Source of the DNA: UBA6814 sp040753075
GTDB lineage: Bacteria > Desulfobacterota > Desulfovibrionia > Desulfovibrionales > Desulfovibrionaceae
Assembly (NCBI GenBank): GCA_040753075.1
Contig: JBFMHA010000080.1
Location: 1 to 16,886, forward strand
Reading direction: 5' to 3'
DNA: 16,886 nt
Below the pieces are notes generated by a model. The model worked only from the letters and a program-made list of their open reading frames with translations. It made no database searches and was not told the DNA's origin. Both the position numbers and the translations under genes were made by a program. Below, in pieces: positions 15,779-16,886 of the stretch (positions are counted from its first letter, which is position 1; each line of letters begins with the position of its first letter).

Positions 15779-16180
15779 ATGGCCAAGACCATCGACGTCT
15801 CCTTCCCGGGCGGCAAGCGCCTGGCCGCCCGCATCGACCAGCACACCGTGTTCTGCGACCAGCCCGTGGACGAGGGCGGGGGCGGCACCGCCGCCTCTCC
15901 CTTCGACCTCTTCCTGGTGTCCATCGCCACCTGCGCGGCCTACTACGCCCAGGGCTTCAGCGAGAAGCGCGGCATCGACGCCTCGGGCATGGCCCTGACC
16001 CTGCGCTGCGAGTACGACGAGGCCGCCCGGCGCTATCCCCGCATGGACATCACCCTCACCCTGCCCCCGGATTTCCCGGCCAAGTACGAGAACGCGGTGG
16101 TCAAGGCCATGGAGGCCTGCTTCGTGAAGAAGCACATCGTGGACCCGCCCGAGTTCGTGCTGCGCGCCGAGCGGCCCTAA
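15779..16180 (+). CDS. OsmC/Ohr-family thiol peroxidase-like protein
   Basis: A 133-residue cytoplasmic protein of the OsmC family, whose members reduce organic hydroperoxides through two cysteines. The family segment ASPFDLFLVSIATC ends at C52. The second conserved cysteine is C114 in MEACFVKKHIVDPPE. R18 could be the family's N-terminal arginine. Both redox cysteines are therefore present, though the physiological substrate of this subgroup is unknown. GAGGAGG lies about 8 nt before the ATG at 15779. It follows the membrane protein after 15 nt. A link with a peroxide-prone anaerobe fits but is not proof. Confidence 0.9.
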   Translation: MAKTIDVSFPGGKRLAARIDQHTVFCDQPVDEGGGGTAASPFDLFLVSIATCAAYYAQGFSEKRGIDASGMALTLRCEYDEAARRYPRMDITLTLPPDFPAKYENAVVKAMEACFVKKHIVDPPEFVLRAERP

Positions 16181-16238
16181 GGCCCGAAAAACCAGGTTGT
16201 AATAAAGAGAATCCGCCACAGGGATTCGGCGCCGCCCC

Positions 16239-16856
16239 ATGAGCCTGCTCTCCAGCCCGCCCGGCAGGGCCTTCGCCGCCCTGCGCGACAGCGTGCTCCT
16301 GCCGCGGCTCATCGCGGCCGGAGTGCGGCCGGACCGGCTCACCTGGGCCGGCCTGGCGCTGGCCCTGCTGGTCCCGCCCGCCTTCGCCGCCTAGGCCTGG
16401 CTGGGCCTGGCCGCCATGCTGGCCTCGGGCCTGGCCGACGCCCTGGACGGGGCCCTGGCCCGGGCCACGGGCCAGGCCACCCGCGGCGGCGCGTTCCTGG
16501 ACTCCACCCTGGACCGGGCCGCGGACTTCCTCTACCTGGCCGGCCTCTGGCTCCTCCTGCTGGAGCAGGGCGCGGACCCGGTCCCCTCGGTCCTGCTCTG
16601 CTTCTCGGCCGCGCTCCTCTGCTTCCTGGTCAGCTACGCCAAGGCCCGCGGCGAGGCCCTGGGCGCGTCCTGCGAGGCGGGCCTCATGGAGCGCGCCCCC
16701 CGGTTCCTGGCCCTGGCCGCCCTGGCCCTGGCCGCGGCCCTGTTCCCGGAAGCGGCCGGGGCCGTGCTCTGGTGGGGCCTGGGGGCGTTCTGGCTGCTCA
16801 CGCTCGAAACCGTGGTCCGGAGGGTGCGGCGCGTCAGGGCGCAATTGGGGGAGTAG
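16239..16856 (+). pseudogene. CDP-alcohol phosphatidyltransferase frame interrupted by TAG at codon 52
   Basis: The frame from ATG 16239 to TAG 16854-16856 encodes a CDP-alcohol phosphatidyltransferase, the membrane enzyme class that joins CDP-diacylglycerol (or similar) to an alcohol in phospholipid synthesis. The full catalytic signature DG-x2-AR-x8-G-x3-D-x3-D is intact (DGALARATGQATRGGAFLDSTLD, about codons 69-91), followed by several hydrophobic helices. However, an in-frame TAG at 16392-16394 follows the first helix (FAA, stop, AWLGLA). The frame and amino-acid pattern are otherwise continuous on both sides, so a single base change (e.g. from TGG or CAG), a sequencing error, or readthrough could explain it. 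Restarting at ATG 16416 would give 146 residues with the catalytic motif but without helix 1, and that ATG has no ribosome site. The ribosome site before 16239 is also weak. Confidence 0.75.
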
Positions 16857-16886
16857 CCGGGGCGCCGCCCCGGACCCCGGCAGGGG
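16857..16886 (+). repeat. GC-rich palindrome after the last gene, partner of the left-end repeat
   Basis: CCGGGGC and GCCCCGG pair over 7 bp around GCC, directly after the stop codon. They are followed by ACCCCGGCAGGGG, the start of a further palindrome cut by the window edge. The string CGCCCCG, one base, ACCCC, GGC, one base, GGGG closely matches the minus-strand sequence downstream of the histidine kinase (about 250-286). It could act as a terminator or mRNA 3'-end element; the window ends before any T-run could be seen. Confidence 0.45.

Noticed and set aside
16203..16213. TAAAGAGAATC shared with 9145-9155 as a common control element
   Set aside because: Only 11 bp, with no shared flanks or shared promoter; no sigma-54 boxes precede the second copy. 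Treated as chance.
16392..16394. TAG as a pyrrolysine codon
   Set aside because: No pyrrolysine gene or downstream signal is visible in the window, and the site is in a membrane helix linker of a lipid enzyme where a special residue has no known role; a mutation or sequence error is simpler.

Overview
The window is very GC-rich (strongly biased to G/C at third codon positions). It carries a Desulfovibrio-style flagellar basal-body operon, so I read it as chromosome of a motile deltaproteobacterium (Desulfobacterota), probably Desulfovibrionales. The family-level call is inference from gene content and composition. There are no insertion sequences, phage genes, CRISPR arrays, tRNAs or rRNAs that I can see.

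Left half, minus strand (about 1-8885): seven flagellar genes, flgB-flgC-fliE-fliF-fliG-fliH-fliI, are tightly packed with gaps of 1-42 nt or short overlaps. They are transcribed from a sigma-54-type promoter at 8869-8885. They build the proximal rod (FlgB, FlgC), the rod/MS-ring junction (FliE), the MS ring (FliF), the switch (FliG) and the export ATPase with its regulator (FliI, FliH). Where fliJ often follows fliI, there is instead a membrane histidine kinase with a large helical sensor, HAMP, PAS, HisKA and HATPase domains. Its tail holds GC-rich hairpins and then a hairpin plus T-run that looks like the terminator for this strand.

Centre (8770-9936): a 497-nt divergent control region. 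Facing away from flgB is a perfect match to the sigma-54 consensus (9128-9144), followed by a structured leader and a five-repeat TPR protein gene with a strong intrinsic terminator. An 8-bp-arm dyad at 9008-9028 sits about 140-160 bp from both inferred start sites and is a candidate shared enhancer. The TPR gene is therefore probably co-regulated with the flagellar genes.

Right half, plus strand: a ten-helix EamA/DMT transporter; a 335-nt gene-free stretch; then a DUF4212 small subunit with a VC_2705-type sodium:solute symporter, followed across an 18-bp perfect inverted repeat by a cNMP-CBS-DUF294 nucleotidyltransferase-like protein. This trio is a plausible monocarboxylate (acetate-like) uptake system with its own nucleotide-sensing regulator. 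After it come a four-helix membrane protein of unknown function, an OsmC/Ohr-family protein, and a CDP-alcohol phosphatidyltransferase reading frame with an intact catalytic motif but interrupted by an in-frame TAG at codon 52.
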